DNA of 64,000 nucleotides, from NCBI GenBank assembly GCA_963691655.1, contig OY829328.1:71924400-71988399 (forward strand). Direction: 5' to 3'. The translations under genes and the position numbers were made by a program. The stretch comes from Toxonevra muliebris (lineage: Eukaryota; Arthropoda; Insecta; Diptera; Pallopteridae). Position 1 is the first letter of the stretch; each line of letters starts with the position of its first letter. Below are positions 59,878 through 64,000 of this stretch, piece after piece. The notes beneath the pieces are model-generated. The model was not told where the DNA came from, searched no databases, and worked only from the letters and a program-made list of their open reading frames with translations.

Positions 59878-62800
59878 ATGAATAGTAAGTGTTATTATTA
59901 ATAAAGGATAAGACACAGAGAATTAAAGGATGAGGTTCTTAAGGAAAAAGTGAATATAAAATTGAAAATGTTAGAAATAGAAAAAACTGAAGGCAAATAA
60001 TGGTCCTCACACTGATGATTAAACTTCGTAAATTTCGTTAGATATTTCTTCACATTTTAGGGAAAGAAATATTTTTTATTTTTAAAATTGTGATGCAAAT
60101 TGACTGTGTAATACTGGAGAGATTAAATTAAGTGTTTATAAAAATTATGAATTAAATGAAAAATAGTGTTTTTTTTTTTTAATTTTATTTAATTAAGTAA
60201 ATGCTGAAAGAATATTTTGTTGTATTTAACCTCCACCGGTTCTTTGTATACGGGCGAATACAAATGCGTTTTATTAGCAACTCGCTTTCAATGGTGTCTG
60301 TCTGTTTGGGTAAAATTTTGCATTCGATTTTAAACTAACTTCCCGATGAGCTAGACTTGAAACTTTAAACATAGCTGGATGGATGACAATGCAATATGAA
60401 ATATCTAAAATATAGATAAATATAATAATTTATAAAATATTAGCATCGGAAGATTTTCAATTTTATACTTGGATCAAAGCATTGCATACACCGCTGTAAA
60501 AATCATTGCTTTAGCGGGAGTAGAATATGTATGTGTGTACATACACACATATATAGACAAACGAGAGAATTATCTGTATACATTAGTGATGGATTTTACG
60601 ATGCGACGGTAGTTTTTTCAGTACACTTTGAGGTTCGGAAATACTTTAGTACATAAGCAAGATTTTCAGTATACTTTTACAATTACTTCTTTTTATGTGA
60701 TTTTATTTCAAAGAAAAATAAAACTGAGCTACTTTTCTTATATTGTTATTGATTAGTTACTCAGGCCTATATAGTTGTTGGATTGGTAGTAAAAAATTTC
60801 ACACGCACAAGATTGAAAAGCAGAAAATAAAAATTTATATAAAAAAACATTTTTAATACATCACGTTTTTAAAACGGACTAAAAAGTATAAAATAATTGT
60901 GAATTTTAGTAGGTATGAAAAAACTTGCATGATTTAAAACGAAAAGCGTGGAACACATGCAATGCGAAATTTATAGATGAATAGTTCACTTAAGTCGCTA
61001 CCAATATTATAATTGTCCATACGAAGTTTCACTTCAAAAATATTTTCTAACTCAAAATGACAAATATTTACATTCAACTATATAGGTAGATATTAAAATT
61101 CAAAATTAATATAAGTAAAAATGTAAAATTTATTAGTATAAAAATTAAACAAAAATATAAATTTAGAAATAATGAACAAATGAAACAAAATTTAAATTGG
61201 GCAACAAAGCAAAAAAAAAAAAAAAAAAATTAGAAACGAAAACATACACAAAATATATAGAAATTGTCAAAAGTTCAACTTAAAAATAAGAAGCAAAAAG
61301 TAAAAAATAAAACATTTAAAAAAATTAATTATAAAACGGCATTTTGTTTGAGGTGCATAGGTACAGCAACAACAATAGCAAATGAATTGCCAAAATTGAG
61401 TTGACTAACTGTCAACAACAAGAAACAACAACAACCGTAATTTTGACACAATTTAATTTGGTTAGCTGAGTCTCTGAGTGCATGCATGCGTATTCGGATT
61501 GTGCGAATAATGAAAACTAGTCGATAAGGCCCCGGTAACCGGGGTTATTTTTTTTTTTTTTTTGCGGAAAAATCTCTTTTATGAAAAACGCAAACAAAAA
61601 AAACAGAACCAACATTCTCTTTATGAAGAAACCAAATAACAAAAGAGAACCAATCTACTCGTTGGTGTTTGTTTTGTTATTTGTGTATGCAGATAATTCA
61701 TTAGATATTTCTGAGAGATGCCGTTACTTATGTCTTCTCGCTCTCTCATTTATTATTTACTCCCACTTAAGCAATGATTTTCACAACGATGAATGCAATG
61801 CTTTGTTCAATGAGCGAATTTTAGAAAACTTCCGACGCTAATATTTTGGAATTGGCTAAACCGATTTCGTCAGGCTCTTTAAATTGATGTATAATATGAT
61901 AGTGTAGCCCTCCTGGATCTTCTAGAATGAAATTGTAGCTTACACTAATAAATGATAGGCCGTTAAAACCATTTAATTATTTTTATTTTAGTACTCAAAA
62001 TTAAATAATTTGATATTATACTTTAGAAAAAGTGAATTTTACAGCTCAGTCATGCCAACTTTTATTATCTTTTTTTTTCTACTTGATAAAAAATACTCTT
62101 ATAAATTGCAAGTGCGAATGTGAATATCGAATATTATGCGAATTATTCGAACAACCCTAATACATATACACTCAGAGTATACGTTAGTGTTAGTGTCTTT
62201 TGTTTGCAATCGAGATTTAGTACTCACCAGGAATGCCAAATTGAGGGAAATTGGCTTCACTTTTAACTAGTTGAGGGTGATTGGTGAATAAGACTATTTT
62301 TGTGAGGAACTGAAAATTAATTTTGTTTCATATTCTTTTTGAAATAAGCTTGATAAACCAATTGTACTACCTTCCCGTTTAGCATTTATAATATACTAAA
62401 AAAATCCAACTCTTATGCTATTATAATCGCTGCACTTTCAGGTCAAAAATTGGTTAAAAATTGCCTTACGTAATAGGTGAACGGTCCCTAACCCCAGACT
62501 ATGCAAATGTGTTTTTGTAAGAATTGAAAAAACTATATTTAACTTTGACTTTTTCTAATTTTATTTATTTTTTTAAAATAAATATGTGAAAACTAAAATG
62601 AGTCCCTTCTGCACTCATCATATGAGGTATGTACACACTTTGTACTATTCGTGAAATTTATGGGCTTAAGTATTTTATTTTTTTTTACTAAAAAAATAAA
62701 AAGTGTGACCTAGAATGTATTACATGGAAGATATTAAATGGAACGTGTGACCTGGAAATTTGTTAAATATCCACACAGTAAAGATGTTATCATATCAAAA

Positions 62801-63649
62801 ATATTTAAAGTAACTTTTTAACAGCATTTTTTGAATCACACTTTACATACTTTAGTTAATTTATTTCATTTTATTTTCGCGTTCGGTCTTTGGAATAAAA
62901 GATCTTATAGGTCTCAGTACCTGACTTTCGGGTCGTCCCATTTTCTGAATACAATTCAATACATATATGGACATTATGCATTTCCGTTGAGAAACCAGTG
63001 TGGAGCTAAATGTAGGTGACACATATTTTTGCACCTTACCTACATTCAGTTTGATTCGAGCTATCGAGAACGAAAGACAGAATTTTACAAAGCGATTATT
63101 TGCTCAAATTTATTGACTACGAAGTGATAGCTACTGTTTTTTGCAAATGGCCTTGCAACATTGGAAATTCTAAATTGAAAACAATATTTTTATTTGTTAA
63201 TGGAAAAATTTTAAAATTATTTTTACAGCAACACTCAAGGAAGCTGGTGACAAGACCGCCGAATTTGCCAAGAGCACTGGTAAGAATCAATGGAAGTCAA
63301 GTTAAAAGAAATTTGTAAAGTAAATGTCTTTTACAGCTGATAAAACTTCTGAACTATGTTCTGATGGGGCAGAAAAAACCGGAGAAGCTTATGAAGCTAC
63401 CAAGAAGGGAATTTTAAATGCTGCTGAAGCTACAGGAGAAGTAAGTAACTCAAAATAATAAATTTTATTGTTAGTTTTTCAGTAGAGTGAACTTGACTTT
63501 TAAAATTTTAAATTCTGTCAGTTCTATCTGAAAACAAGTTAACATTTTTTTATTGTAAGTAAATAATTGAATAATTTCTTTTTTGTTTCAAGGCTTTTGG
63601 TAAGGGTTACGATAAAACTAAGAGGGCTGCCTCCGAATTGGGAAAGTAA
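59878..63649 (+). CDS. Gene 5: 72-residue LEA3-like protein (complete)
   Basis: Exons 59878-59884 (ATGAATA before GTAAGTG), 63229-63279 (51 nt), 63337-63440 (104 nt), 63593-63649 (57 nt); acceptors TTTTTACAG, TTTTACAG, TTTCAAG; phases 1, 1, 0. The protein starts MNTTLKEAGDKTAEFAKST, has three 11-mers in its third exon (ADKTSELCSDG and units with KTGEAYEATKKGILNAAEAT), then GE and AFGKGYDKTKRAASELGK. It contains one cysteine, unlike gene 4. Its second exon has the short form of gene 4, its third the long form of gene 1. Intron 1 (3.3 kb) contains a region matching the gene 1 upstream DNA, with its own initiator-like leader at 63046, so the locus looks like a fusion of gene 4-type and gene 1-type segments. 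Confidence 0.78.
61491..62161. mobile_element. Inverted-repeat element with a GC-rich palindrome, in intron 1 of gene 5
   Basis: Ends TATTCGGATTGTGCGAATAA and, on the other strand, TATTAGGGTTGTTCGAATAA. It interrupts a block that is continuous at 25376-26075, which supports insertion. Near its left end is the palindrome CCCCGGTAACCGGGG (61530-61544), followed by a T-run of about 16. An open frame 61581-61841 inside has no family signature. Confidence 0.6.
63046..63123 (+). promoter_or_regulatory. Second initiator-like site and leader upstream of gene 5 exon 2
   Basis: TACATTCAGTTT with +1 at 63048 and 76 bp to a possible GTGATA donor at 63124, the same spacing and much the same sequence as 28084-28161. 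A TATA-like CATATTTTT lies about 25 bp before. It contains no ATG. Confidence 0.4.
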
Positions 63650-64000
63650 GAAGTACAAATATTGACCACCGCCAATATCAACGCAAAAACGAATAGAAAG
63701 GCAAAAAAAGCGAGTGTAAAAAACTTCAAACAAAAAATCACAATTTAGTTTTATTCAAAACAAAACCCAATCTCAAATTCAATATGAATAAAAATAAGCG
63801 ATGCTTCAAAAAGTATAAACAATTGTATTGAATTAAAAGTCAAAACTTAAAATTTTTTTTCCAAAACAATTTTTTCTGCAATTGATAAAAGAAAATACCT
63901 CAACACTACCTCTTAAAGTAAGAAAAAAAAACTGGAAAACCCTTAAGATATTATTTTCTTTTTTGTGAATGTTAAAATTTAGATTGTAATCTATTTTGTA

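Overview
The window is a strongly AT-rich piece of a eukaryotic nuclear genome, almost certainly from a higher fly (Diptera, Cyclorrhapha; a tephritid-like fruit fly is my best guess). The inference rests on short phase-conserved GT-AG introns, fly-type TCAGT initiators, 3' ends with AATAAA signals, and dense remnants of hAT, Tc1/mariner, piggyBac-like, Transib and LINE elements. There is no bacterial gene organisation. Most of the sequence is non-coding; only one gene family and several dead transposons can be supported.

Layout. From 1 to about 28 kb I see no convincing host gene: AT-rich spacer with short repeats and transposon remnants (a hAT element with a perfect 8-bp target duplication at 8515-9590, several TTAA-flanked elements at 11.8-16.7 kb, a decayed LINE at 19.1-20.4 kb, a decayed Tc1-like element at 20.5-21.8 kb). 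From 28 to 64 kb lie five paralogous genes, all on the + strand, called here genes 1 to 5: gene 1 (28400-28842), gene 2 (33349-38331), gene 3 (47431-48325), gene 4 (56345-57964) and gene 5 (59878-63649). Between them are more transposons, a 142-bp tandem satellite (52.2-53.1 kb) and segmental duplications that carried the genes with their flanks.

The gene family. All five share exons coding for 11-residue amphipathic repeats of the kind seen in group 3 LEA (late embryogenesis abundant) proteins and, more distantly, in synucleins and exchangeable apolipoproteins. Genes 4 and 5 encode 59 and 72 residues, gene 1 at least 81, gene 3 at least 194. Gene 2 has turned the equivalent exon into an uninterrupted 4.6-kb exon with exactly 70 copies of a 22-residue (2 x 11) unit, giving a protein of about 1590 residues. 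Exon lengths across the family differ in steps of 33 nt (one 11-mer). Genes 4 and 5 start in a 7-nt first coding exon; the start exons of genes 1, 2 and 3 could not be placed with confidence.

The other standout is a 1037-bp non-autonomous Transib-type element (58433-59469) in the upstream region of gene 5. It has a CGGCG target duplication, and its ends read as V(D)J-recombination-signal-like sequences: heptamer, 12-bp spacer, nonamer on the left; heptamer, 23-bp spacer, nonamer on the right.
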